Positions 27,464 to 36,500 of a stretch of 64,000 nt of DNA are shown one piece after another (the stretch's first letter is position 1; each line of letters opens with the position of its first letter). The DNA lies in contig CAJYUW010000031.1 in NCBI GenBank assembly GCA_913778205.1, forward strand, positions 62,001-126,000. The letters are read 5' to 3'. The stretch is from an uncultured Curtobacterium sp. Lineage in GTDB: Bacteria > Actinomycetota > Actinomycetes > Actinomycetales > Microbacteriaceae. The position numbers were made by a program, and so were the translations under genes. Under the pieces are notes generated by a model that worked only from the letters and a program-made list of their open reading frames with translations, ran no database searches and was not told the DNA's origin.

Positions 27464-28336
27464 GTGACTGCACCCCGTCTCGGACTCCTGCTCGACGTCG
27501 ACGGTCCGATCGCCAGCCCGGTGACCCGGACCATCGCGATCTCGAGCATCGTCGAGGACCTCGTCGCCCTCGCGGTCGAGGGCATCCCGATCGTCTTCAA
27601 CACCGGCCGGAGCGACGCCTTCATCCGCTCCGAGGTCGTCGCCCCGCTCCTCGCCGGCGGCCTGCCCGAGGGCGCGAGGGTGCACGCGGTGTGCGAGAAG
27701 GGCGCCGTCTGGTGCTCGATCGGACCGCAGTACGAGGACGGCACGGGGGAGATCAGCGTGGCGGACGACCTCGCACTGCCCCGCGACTACGCCGACGAGA
27801 TGCGCGAGCTGGTCCGCGACGAGTACGCCGACCTGGTGTTCTTCGACGAGACGAAGCGTGCGATGGTGTCGATCGAGCAGCGCGTCGAGGTGCCGAACGC
27901 CACGTACCTGGCGCGCCAGGCGGAGTTCGACGCGAAGGCGATGGACGCGCTCGTGCGCCGCGGGCTCGGCGTCCGTCGACTCGACGAGGTCCGTCCGGCG
28001 GCCGACGGCAGCGTCGCGTGGCGGATCGACCCGACGATCATCTCGACCGACGTCGAGTCGGACCGGAGCGGCAAGGACCTCGGCGCCGAGCGGTCGCTCG
28101 AGCTCCTCGCCGCCGACGGCGAGCTGCCGGTGAGCTGGCGGACGGTGGGCGACTCCCGCAGCGACTACGCGATGGCGGACTGGCTGCACGCGCACGGTCA
28201 CGACGTCGCGCACGTGGACGTGCGGCCGGCCGACGGGGTGCCCGCGACGCCGTACCCGGTGCTCACCGCCCCCGACGGCGTCATCCACGACGAGGCGGGC
28301 GCGCGGTTCCTGCGCGAGTGGGCCAGCGCGGTCTGA
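27464..28336 (+). CDS. HAD superfamily protein, sucrose-phosphatase-like (IIB)
   Basis: A 290-residue HAD protein. Motif I is LLDVDGPIASPV (residues about 7-18), with D-x-D; VFNTGRSDAFIRSEV marks motif II; and GDSRSDYAMADWL (about residues 226-238) is motif III-IV. The cap between is of the C2 type, as in sucrose-phosphate phosphatase and related Cof enzymes. GTG 27,464 follows GGGGAGG. The longer in-frame start lies in the direct repeat and is not used. Substrate not assignable. Confidence 0.82.
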   Translation: MTAPRLGLLLDVDGPIASPVTRTIAISSIVEDLVALAVEGIPIVFNTGRSDAFIRSEVVAPLLAGGLPEGARVHAVCEKGAVWCSIGPQYEDGTGEISVADDLALPRDYADEMRELVRDEYADLVFFDETKRAMVSIEQRVEVPNATYLARQAEFDAKAMDALVRRGLGVRRLDEVRPAADGSVAWRIDPTIISTDVESDRSGKDLGAERSLELLAADGELPVSWRTVGDSRSDYAMADWLHAHGHDVAHVDVRPADGVPATPYPVLTAPDGVIHDEAGARFLREWASAV

Positions 28337-28342
28337 CGCGAC

Positions 28343-28510
28343 CCGCGCCTGCCGGCCGCTGCCCGCGCGCCGGACGTGCGCCGCGCCTGCCGGCCGCTGC
28401 CCGCGCGCCGAACGTGCGCCGCGCCTCCTGGCCGTCGCCCGCGTGCCGGAGGCGCGCCGAACCGCCCGGCCGCCGCCTGCGTGCCGGACACGAGCCGCGC
28501 CTCCCGGCCG
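28343..28510. repeat. 38-bp-period tandem array of a GCCTCC/GCCTGC core
   Basis: A unit of 38 nt starting CCGCGCCTGCCGGCCG or CCGCGCCTCCTGGCC recurs at 28,343, 28,381, 28,419, about 28,457 and 28,495. The core matches the dispersed GCCTCC motif seen elsewhere in the window. The remaining spacer up to 28,613 holds no gene. Confidence 0.8.
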
Positions 28511-28613
28511 TTCCGGAGCGGCACGACCGTCCGGGCGGACGCTTTGCGTCCCGGGGTGGTACACCAGTACCCTCACGGGGTCCGCCGCCCAGCCGATGAC
28601 GGGAACCCACCCC

Positions 28614-30089
28614 ATGGCAACTCCGCTCCGTGTCAAGTCGATCGAGGCCTCCCTCGCCGACTCCGAAGAGCAGGGACGCTCGCTGAAGCGATCCCTCAAG
28701 ACGTTCGACATCGCCGCGATGGGCATCGCGGTCGCCGTCGGCGCCGGCATCTTCTCGGTGGGCGCGAACGCCGCCGCGAACTTCGCCGGTCCGAGCGTCA
28801 TCGTCTCGTTCATCCTCGCGGCCGTCACGTGCGGGCTGGCGATCATGTGCTACGCGGAGTTCGCGTCGACGATCCCCGTCGCCGGGTCCGCGTACACGTT
28901 CACCTACGCCACGATGGGCGAGCTGCTCGCCTGGATCGTGGGTTGGGACCTCATCCTCGAGACCCTGACCGCCGGCGCGGTGATCGCGAAGTACTGGGGC
29001 ATCTACCTGAGCACGGCGTTCGAGGTGTTCGGGGTGCAGCTGCCGAGCACGATCGCGCTCGGTCCGATCGGCTTCGCGTGGGGGCCGGTCCTGATCGTGG
29101 CGGTGTTCACCGTGCTGCTGGCGTTCGGCACGCGGCTGTCCTCGCGGGTCTCCGCCGTCATCACGATCATCAAGGTCGCGATCGTCGTCTTCGTCATCGT
29201 CGCCGGAGCCTTCTTCGTCAAGGCCGCGAACTTCACGCCGTTCATCCCGCCGGCCGCCCCGGCGAAGGGCGCGGACGGCAGTGTCTGGACGCAGTCGCTC
29301 GTGTCGTTCGCGACGGGTGCGGCGCCCGCCCAGTACGGCGTCTTCGGCCTGCTGGCCGCGGCGTCGCTCGTGTTCTTCGCGTTCATCGGCTTCGACGTCG
29401 TCGCGACCAGCGCCGAGGAGACCGAGAACCCGCAGCGGACCCTGCCGCGGGGGATCTTCCTCGGGCTTGGCATCGTCACGGTGCTCTACGTCGCCGTCTC
29501 CGTCGTGATCACCGGCATGGTGTCGTACCAGCGGCTCGCGCAGGAGGACGCGCCGTCCCTCGCCTCGGCGTTCTCGATCGTCGGCCTGCCCTGGGCTGCC
29601 GGGATCATCGCGATCGGCTCCCTGATCGGGCTCACCACCGTGGTCATGGTGCTGCTGCTCGGCCTGTCCCGCATCGTCTTCTCGATGAGCCGCGACGGCC
29701 TCCTGCCGCGGTGGTTCTCGCAGACGAACCCGAAGACGCAGACCCCCGTCCGCGTGCAGGTCGTGGCCGGTGTCGTCGTCGCGGTCCTCGCCGGGTTCTT
29801 CCCCGTCGAGAAGCTCGAGGGGATGATCAACATCGGCACCCTCTCCGCGTTCGTGCTCGTGTCGATCGGCATCGTCGTGCTGCGCCGTTCGCGTCCGGAT
29901 GCTCCTCGTGCCTTCCGGGTGCCGTGGTCGCCGGTCGTGCCGATCCTGTCCGCGGTGCTGTGCTTCTGGCTGATGCTCAACCTCGAGGTCGAGACGTGGC
30001 TCCGCTTCGTGATCTGGCTGGCGATCGGCTTCGCGATCTACTTCGGGTACAGCCGCCGGCACAGCCGGGTGGGCCAGGGCCTCCAGTAA
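28614..30089 (+). CDS. APC-family amino acid permease (cationic amino acid transporter type)
   Basis: A 491-residue protein with about 12 membrane helices. The signature LKTFDIAAMGIAVAVGAGIF (about residues 27-46; the substrate and ion loop GAGIF) and FFAFIGFDVVATSAEETENPQRTLPRGI (about 258-285) define the CAT/YhdG subgroup. It should exchange or take up basic or neutral amino acids. ATG 28,614 has a weak GGGAA upstream; an in-frame ATG at 28,596 is possible. Facing it downstream is the lysine/arginine exporter lysE. Confidence 0.88.
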   Translation: MATPLRVKSIEASLADSEEQGRSLKRSLKTFDIAAMGIAVAVGAGIFSVGANAAANFAGPSVIVSFILAAVTCGLAIMCYAEFASTIPVAGSAYTFTYATMGELLAWIVGWDLILETLTAGAVIAKYWGIYLSTAFEVFGVQLPSTIALGPIGFAWGPVLIVAVFTVLLAFGTRLSSRVSAVITIIKVAIVVFVIVAGAFFVKAANFTPFIPPAAPAKGADGSVWTQSLVSFATGAAPAQYGVFGLLAAASLVFFAFIGFDVVATSAEETENPQRTLPRGIFLGLGIVTVLYVAVSVVITGMVSYQRLAQEDAPSLASAFSIVGLPWAAGIIAIGSLIGLTTVVMVLLLGLSRIVFSMSRDGLLPRWFSQTNPKTQTPVRVQVVAGVVVAVLAGFFPVEKLEGMINIGTLSAFVLVSIGIVVLRRSRPDAPRAFRVPWSPVVPILSAVLCFWLMLNLEVETWLRFVIWLAIGFAIYFGYSRRHSRVGQGLQ

Positions 30090-30139
30090 GCCGCACGGAA
30101 CGGGTCGCAGAACCAGGTTCCGGACACAGCACCGCGCAG

Positions 30140-30255
30140 ATGCGCGCTGCTGTGCCCGTTCCGCGGGGCCGGCGGATGCGCGGTGCCGTGTCCGTTCCGC
30201 GGTGCTGTGTCCGTTCCGCGGGGCTGTGTCCGTTCCGCGGGGCCGGCGATGCGCC
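30140..30255. repeat. Tandem repeat between APC permease and lysE
   Basis: Repeats of GCTGTGTCCGTTCCGCGG or close variants occur four times at about 30,149, 30,186, 30,203 and 30,222, with irregular spacing of 17-37 nt. It lies between two convergent genes and carries no ORF I support. Confidence 0.75.
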
Positions 30256-30260
30256 GCGCG

Positions 30261-31295
30261 CTACGCGCCGACGACGAGGGCGATCCCGAACCCGAGCATC
30301 ACGACCGCCACCAGGCCGTCGAACACCCGCCACGTGAGCGGCTTCGCGAACAGCGGCCGGAGGAGCCGCCCGCCGAAGCCGACCGCCGCGAACCACAGGC
30401 AGCTCGCGAGGACCGCCCCCGCCGTCCACGGCCACCGCTCGGTCGGGCCCTGCTGGTTCGCGACGGACCCGAGGAACACCAGCGTGTCCAGGTAGACGTG
30501 CGGGTTCGCCCACGTGAGGACGAGCATGGTGGCCACCGTCGCGCGGATCGTCGGCACACGGCCTGGAGGCACGGTGCGCGTCGACCGCGCCGCCCGCGAC
30601 GGTGATGTGGTCGCCGACACGGCGGCTGCGTCGTACCGGTCGGCAGCGACGGTCGTGGGGTGCGGGTCGGTGACGCCGGTGGCGCCGGTGACGTGGCGCG
30701 TGTCGGTGGCGGCTGCGTCGTACCGGTCGGCAGCGACGGTCGTGGGGTGCGGGTCGGTGACGCCGGTGGTGTGGCGCGGGTCGGTGATGGCTTCGACGCG
30801 GACGTCTGTCGTTGCGTCGTGCGGGTCGGTGACGGTTGCGTCACGTCGGGCGGCGACGGCGTGGTGCGGGCCGGTGACGCCGCTGGCGTGGTGCGGGTCG
30901 GTGACGGCTGCGTTGCATGCGTCGGTGGGTCCTGCGGCGCGCTGCGACGTCACGCCGACCGGCACGCCGTCGTCCGCCGCCTCCTCGAGCCGGAGGGCCT
31001 CGCCCGACGGCCGCGACGCGCGACGCGCGGCGAGCACGCCGTAGGTGACGAGGAACGCCGCCCCGATGAACCGCACGACGACCAGGACGGCCGGGAACCG
31101 TTCGACGACCGCACCCACGCCGAGCACGCCCGCGAGGATGAGGATCGCGTCCGATGCGGCGCACACCACAACCGCCGCGACCACGACGCGGACGCCCGCC
31201 GACACCGCGAGCCGGAGCAGGTACGCGTTCTGCACGCCGATCGCGACGATGAGGGCGAGGCCGGTGCCGAGACCGGAGAGCAGCGGGAGGAGCAC
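30261..31295 (-). CDS. lysE: LysE/ArgO-family lysine/arginine exporter with a repetitive loop insertion
   Basis: A 344-residue exporter, about 110 residues longer than Corynebacterium glutamicum LysE. Helices I-III are residues 1-95 (GLALIVAIGVQNAYLLRL) and helices IV-VI residues 250-344 (VLTWANPHVYLDTLVFLG). Between them lies a hydrophilic segment (about 112-248) rich in TDPH and VTDP, with a 20-residue exact repeat at 177-196 and 206-225. That is a loop in LysE; the insertion probably stays cytoplasmic. GTG 31,295 was chosen; no good RBS is visible. It is divergent from lysG. Confidence 0.82.
   Translation of the reverse strand: MLLPLLSGLGTGLALIVAIGVQNAYLLRLAVSAGVRVVVAAVVVCAASDAILILAGVLGVGAVVERFPAVLVVVRFIGAAFLVTYGVLAARRASRPSGEALRLEEAADDGVPVGVTSQRAAGPTDACNAAVTDPHHASGVTGPHHAVAARRDATVTDPHDATTDVRVEAITDPRHTTGVTDPHPTTVAADRYDAAATDTRHVTGATGVTDPHPTTVAADRYDAAAVSATTSPSRAARSTRTVPPGRVPTIRATVATMLVLTWANPHVYLDTLVFLGSVANQQGPTERWPWTAGAVLASCLWFAAVGFGGRLLRPLFAKPLTWRVFDGLVAVVMLGFGIALVVGA
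30621..30767. repeat. Direct repeat inside lysE
   Basis: Two in-frame copies of at least 60 nt, at 30,621-30,680 and 30,708-30,767, both start GGCGGCTGCGTCGTACCGG. They translate to the 20-residue repeat in the LysE loop. The word GTGCGGGTCGGTGACG recurs further at about 30,817 and 30,892, so the whole loop is made of decayed repeats. Confidence 0.82.
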
Positions 31296-31364
31296 GATCC
31301 GACGGTACGGCTGCTGCGCCCTGAAGCCCAGTTCACGTTCCTGCAGCACCGTAAGCTGCACTGC

Positions 31365-32285
31365 ATGATCCGCTTCCAGCGCGAACACCTCGAGACCCTG
31401 CTCGCAGCGGTGGACCACGGCACCCTCGACGCCGCGGCCCGGGCGCTGTCCGTCACGCCCTCGGCGGTGTCGCAGCGGCTCAAGGCGATGGAGCAGCAGG
31501 CCGGACGGGTCCTCGTGCGCCGCACCGTCCCGGTCACGCCGACACCGGCGGGCGAGGTCGTCCTCCGGCACGCGCGGCAGGCCCGGCTGCTCGACGAGGA
31601 GACCGCGCGGGCCCTCGACGGCGCCGCGGGTACGGTGCCCTCGATCCCGCTGGCCGTGAACGCCGACTCGCTCGGCACTTGGTTCCTCGACGCGCTCGAT
31701 CGAGTCCGCGCCGACACGGAGGTCGTCTTCGACCTCCACCGCGAGGACCAGGACCGCACGGCAGAACTCCTGCGCGCGGGGACGGTCATGGCTGCGGTGA
31801 CGGCGGAGGCCGCGCCCGTGCAGGGGTGCTCCTCGGTGCCGCTCGGCGTCGACCGGTACCGCGCGGTCGCCGCCCCGTCGTTCGTCGACCGGTACCTCCG
31901 TGCGGCGGAGCCGGGCACCGCGAGCGAACGGCGGGTCCTGGACCTCCTCGACCGGGTCCCGCTCGTCGACTACGACCGTGACGACGATCTGCAGCAGGGG
32001 TACCTCAGGACGGTGCTCGGCCACGCTCCGCACGGTCCCCGACACTTCGTCCCGACGTCGGCGGACTTCGCACGGGCGGTCGGCCTCGGCTTCGGCTGGG
32101 GGCTCCTCCCGGAGGCGCAGTGCACGGCGCTCCTGGCCAGCGGCGGCCTCGTCGAGCTCGTCCCCGGTCGACACGCGGACGTCGGGCTCTGGTGGCAGCG
32201 GTGGAACCTCGCGTCCCCGCTCCTCGAACGCGTCACGGGGGCCGTGCGGGCGGTCGCGGCGGAGCGGCTGCACCCGCTCCCGTGA
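31365..32285 (+). CDS. lysG: LysG/ArgP-family LysR regulator of lysE
   Basis: A 306-residue LysR-type regulator. N-terminal winged HTH (about residues 4-60: HLETLLAAVDHGTLDAAARALSVTPSAVSQRLKAMEQQ) and a C-terminal effector domain with PLAVNADSLGTWFLDALDR, matching LysG/ArgP, which binds lysine, arginine or histidine. It is divergent from lysE with a 69-nt gap, the standard layout in which LysG with a basic amino acid activates export. ATG 31,365 gives the expected N-terminus. Confidence 0.9.
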   Translation: MIRFQREHLETLLAAVDHGTLDAAARALSVTPSAVSQRLKAMEQQAGRVLVRRTVPVTPTPAGEVVLRHARQARLLDEETARALDGAAGTVPSIPLAVNADSLGTWFLDALDRVRADTEVVFDLHREDQDRTAELLRAGTVMAAVTAEAAPVQGCSSVPLGVDRYRAVAAPSFVDRYLRAAEPGTASERRVLDLLDRVPLVDYDRDDDLQQGYLRTVLGHAPHGPRHFVPTSADFARAVGLGFGWGLLPEAQCTALLASGGLVELVPGRHADVGLWWQRWNLASPLLERVTGAVRAVAAERLHPLP

Positions 32286-32377
32286 CCGTCCCGCCGGCTG
32301 CTCGTCGGAGTCCGACGAGCGCGGTGCCGATCGACGTCCGGCGGTTGCGGAGCCCGAAGGCCGGTCCGCGGCCACCC

Positions 32378-32467
32378 TGCCGCGCCCCGGGTCATCCGGA
32401 TCACGCACCGACGGGCAGGTGCGGGATCCCGCACCTGCCGCCCCACCACTGGATCCGGGGCGCGGCA
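32378..32467. repeat. Nested hairpin in a 500-nt spacer
   Basis: Outer arms TGCCGCGCCCCGG (32,378-32,390) and CCGGGGCGCGGCA (32,455-32,467) pair perfectly. Inside is a perfect 26-bp palindrome at 32,414-32,439 (half-site GGCAGGTGCGGGA). The spacer 32,286-32,786 between lysG and nei2 has no gene I can support; short ORFs in it are Arg- or Cys-rich and look like shadow. Confidence 0.75.
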
Positions 32468-32786
32468 ACGCGCAATCCCGACCGAACAGGCGACGAGTCA
32501 GCCATCCGGGAGCCGACGGTCCGTAGGCTCGACCATGCCCGCCGGTCACCCGCCGACGGCGGCGTCGCACCGAGGCCGTACCTCCGGGGAGCGACGCAGC
32601 AGCACCAGCAAGACACCGAACACCCGCGGCACACCCGGCCGCAGCACCACCCGAGGTCGCCGACGTCGCCGACACCGCACCCACGCGTCGGCACCCGAAT
32701 CCGACGCGGGGAGATCCTCCGTCCCGGACGGGGGACCGTGTCGTGTCGGAACCCACGGCGTGCGGCGACCCCGGGCCCTTCGGGGT

Positions 32787-33566
32787 TCAGGTCTGGCAGC
32801 GCGGACACCAGTAGGTGTCGCGGAGGGTGAGCTCGGACTCCCCGAGCTCACCGCGGCGGACCGGTGTCCCGCAGCGCAGGCAGGGCTTGCCCGCGCGGCC
32901 GTACACCCACAGCCGCCGTCCGGGGCGGTCCACGCCGGTGGTCACCCGGGCGTTGCGGTCCCGGTTCGCGACGATGAGCCGTGTGGCGAGTGCGATCACC
33001 CGGGACGGGTCGGACACTTGGCCGACGGGACGCGTCGGGAGCACACCGCGGAGGAAGCACAGCTCGGCGCGGTACACGTTGCCGAGGCCGGCCAGCACCC
33101 GCTGGTCGAGCAGGGCGAGACCGATCGGTCGCTCGGGGTCGCGTGTGAGGTTCGCCAGCGCGAGCCCGGCGTCCCAGTCGGCACCGAGCAGGTCGGGACC
33201 GAGGTAGCCCACCACGTCGGGCTCCTGCTCCCGTGGGACGACCTCGAGGATCCCGAGCGTGAAGCCGACCGTCGAGACGTCGGCGGCGTCGAGCACGACC
33301 CGGGCCTGGTGCGCCGGACGTCGCCACCGCTCGCCCGGCGCGTAGACGTCCCAGCGCCCCTCCATCTTCAGGTGGGAGTGCACGGTGAGGTCGCCGATCC
33401 GGTGCAGGATGTGCTTGCCGCGCGGGACGACCTCGTCGACGGTGCGTCCGACGAGGTCGAGCGTCGCGAACGCCGGGACGCGGAAGTCGGTCCGGGTGAG
33501 TTCCTTGCCGGCGAGTGCGGCGTGCAGACGGTGGGCTGCGCGGTACACGGTGTCCCCCTCAGGCAC
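32787..33566 (-). CDS. nei2: Nei2-type DNA glycosylase/AP lyase
   Basis: A 259-residue Fpg/Nei enzyme. The N-terminus PEGDTVYRAA provides the catalytic Pro2 and Glu3. KHILHRIGDLTVHSHLKMEGRW, the H2TH region (LALLDQRVLAGLGNVYRAELCF) and a C-terminal zinc finger with Cys pairs (PCLRCG, YWCPRC) are intact. It excises oxidised pyrimidines and nicks the strand. Start is GTG 33,566; Met is removed to expose Pro. The start overlaps lhr by 8 nt, as at lhr-nei2 in M. tuberculosis (Rv3296-Rv3297). Confidence 0.92.
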   Translation of the reverse strand: MPEGDTVYRAAHRLHAALAGKELTRTDFRVPAFATLDLVGRTVDEVVPRGKHILHRIGDLTVHSHLKMEGRWDVYAPGERWRRPAHQARVVLDAADVSTVGFTLGILEVVPREQEPDVVGYLGPDLLGADWDAGLALANLTRDPERPIGLALLDQRVLAGLGNVYRAELCFLRGVLPTRPVGQVSDPSRVIALATRLIVANRDRNARVTTGVDRPGRRLWVYGRAGKPCLRCGTPVRRGELGESELTLRDTYWCPRCQT

Positions 33567-36500
33567 GCAGGCGCACCCCCTGTGGCGTCGCGGTGAAGCC
33601 GGCGTCGCGCAGTGCCTGTCCGAGGGGTGACTCCAGAACGAAGGCGCCGTCCACCCGCTCGACGGAGAGCTTGCCGAGACCACGGCGGACGGTCCCGGCG
33701 ATCGACACCGCGGCTGCCGCGAGGTCCCCGACGTCGTCCGTGAAGGTCAGCACGGACTTGCCGCCCCGCTCGACGTAGACGGCGAGGGCGCCGTCGACGA
33801 GGACGACGAGCGCACCCGCCTTCCGGCCGGGCCGGTGACCGCGCGCGCCCGGCCTGCCCGTCTCGGATGCGACGCCGGCGTCCGTGGGCACGCCGGCTCG
33901 GGCGGCCCCGGTCGTGCTGCCGTCCGTCCCGGCCACCGGGCCCGCGTCGTCGCTCGGCCACGGCAGCGCGGCGCCGTACGGGTTCGCCGGGTCGGTGGCC
34001 GCGAGCGTGAGGGCTTGCCGCGTGCGATCGGGGTCGTCCCGCTCGTCGTCGTCCAGGTCGCGTGCGAAGGTGCGCAGGCGGTCGACCGTCGGCCCGGTCG
34101 CGAACTGCGCGGCGCCGAGGCCCTCGACGAAGTACCCGCGACGTGCTCTGCCGGTCTCCTCGAAGCGCGCGAGCACCCGGTACACGCCGGCGAACCCGCC
34201 ACGGACGCCCTCGACCTGCACCGCACCCCGTGTCACGACGCCGTAGCGCTCGAGGAGCTGCTCCGCGGTGGCCGCGGCCCGGACGGTCGCGTCGGACTGG
34301 GCGAGCGGCAGGATCGACCAGCGTCCACCCACCGTCGGCGGCCCGGACTGGGTCGGGAGCGTCGGTCGCCGACGTCCGCGGTACGCCCGCGCGCGGGGCG
34401 CGCTCGTGCTCCTGGCCTTGCCGCCGAGCATCGAACGGAGGGGCGCGAGCGTGTCGTTGGTGATCTGGCCGGCCCACACGAGGTCCCACAGTGCGGTCGT
34501 CAGGGCCGTGTCGTCCGTGCTGCCGACGGCCTGCGCGAGCTGCCGGAAGAAGTACGCACCACCGCCCGCGAGCGCCCCGAGGACGTCGCGCTGGAGCTCC
34601 GTCGTCTCCCCGCCGTCCGGCTCCACGAGGGTGGTGTCCGCGGTCTCGGCGAGGTGGAACCGTACCCACCCGTCGTTGCCGGGCAGCGTGCCGCCTCCCG
34701 ACCAGAGGACCTCGCCCGTCGCCGTCAGCTCGTCGAGCATGCTCGGCTGGTAGTCCGTCACGCGGGCCGGCAGCACCAGGGACTCCCACGCGCTCGCGGG
34801 CAGTGCCACCCCGGCGAGCTGGTCGAGGACCTGGAGCACCCCGTCGATGCCGCGCAGACCGCCGCGTGTGCCCGGGGCGTGCACGTGCTGCCACGCCGGC
34901 AGGAACCGGGCAAGGGCGTCCGGCGCCACCGGCTCGACCTCGTGCCGGAGCGCGGCGAGCGACTTCGTGCGGATCCGGCGCAGGACCTCGGCGTCGCACC
35001 ACTCCGCGCCCTGCCGGTCGGGTCGGAACTCGCCCTCGACCACGCGGCGGTCGGCGGCGAGCCGGCGCAGGGTGTCCTGCACCACCGCCACGCCGAGTCC
35101 GAGTCGGCTGGCGGCCTCCGGTGCCGAGAACGGGCCGTGCGACCGCGCGTACCGGCCGACGAGGTCGCCGAGCGGGTCCGCGACGGGTTCGACGAACGCG
35201 GTCGGCACCCCGATCGGCAGCGGTACCCCGAGCGCGTCGCGCAGGCGGGAGGCGTCCTCGATCACGGCCCAACGCGTCTGACCGGCGTGCGAGAACGAGA
35301 GCACCCGCCGGTCGCGTTCGAGCGCCAGGAGCGCCGACTCGACCGCCGAGACCTCGCCATCCGCAGCCGCGTCGGCGCCCGTGGCCCGGTCGCCGTCCCC
35401 GGCCGCGCCGTCGACCGTCGCCCGGTCACCGTCGGAAGCCGCGCCGTCGCCCGTCGCGGGGACGGCGTCGGTGGCCGCCCAGCTCCGGGCGGTGAGCTCG
35501 GCGAGGTCGAGGGCGCCCACGAGCCGGAGGACGTCCACGAGCCCCTCCGCGTCGCGTGCCCGACGGTCCGGGGAGAGCCGCTGCAGGTCCCGCTCGACCG
35601 AGGCGATCACGGCGGGGTCGAGCAGTTCCCGGAGCTCGGCGCGGCCGAGGAGCTCCCCGAGCAGGGTCGAGTCGAGCGAGAGGGCCGCGGCGCGACGCTC
35701 GGCGAGGGGCGAGTCGCCCTCGTACATGAACGCGGCGACGTAGCCGAACAGGAGGGTGCGCGCGAACGGCGACGGCTGCTCGGTCTGCGTCTCGACCAGC
35801 TTGATCCGCCGACCGGCGATGTCGTCCGCGATCCCGAGCAACGAGGGCACGTCGTAGACGTCCTGCAGCACCTCGCGGACGGTCTCGAGCACGATCGGGA
35901 ACGTCGGGTACTTCCGCGCGACCTCGAGCAGCTGCGACGCCCGCTGCCGCTGCTGCCAGAGCGGGGACCGCTGCCCGGGGTTCCGTCGCGGCAGGAGCAG
36001 GGCCCGCGCGGCGCACTCCCGGAACCGGGCGGCGAAGAGCGCGGAACCGCCGACCTCGTCGGTCACGAGCACCTCGAGCTCGTCGCGGTCGAACACGAAC
36101 AGGTCGGCGCCGGGCGGCTCGGCGTCGGTCTCCGGGATGCGCACGACGATCCCGTCGTCGGCGGCCATCGCGTCACCGTCGATGCCGTGGCGTTCACGGA
36201 GGCGCGCGCCGACCGCGAGGGCCCACGGCGCATGCACCTGCATGCCGTAGGGCGAGTGCATGATCATCCGCCAGTCGCCGAGCTCGTCGCGGAAGCGCTC
36301 GACCACGAGGGTCGTGTCGTTCGGCACGTACCCCGTGGCCGCGCGTTGGTCGCGGAGGAAGGTCAGCAGGTTCGTCACCGCACGGTCGTCGAGGCCGCCG
36401 GAGGACACCCGCGACCGGGCGTCCGCGTCGGAGGCGGACTCGACCTCGCGGACGAACGCGCCGGTCGCACGACCGAGCTCCGCCGGCCGACCGAGGCCGT

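Noticed and set aside
31296-32756. Open reading frame continuing upstream of lysE on the minus strand
   Set aside because: It runs antisense through lysG, lacks membrane helices and arises from the high GC content. LysE begins at 31,295.
32535-32786. Short ORFs in the lysG-nei2 spacer
   Set aside because: They are rich in Arg, Cys or Ser with no hydrophobic core or RBS, and read as shadow in another frame.
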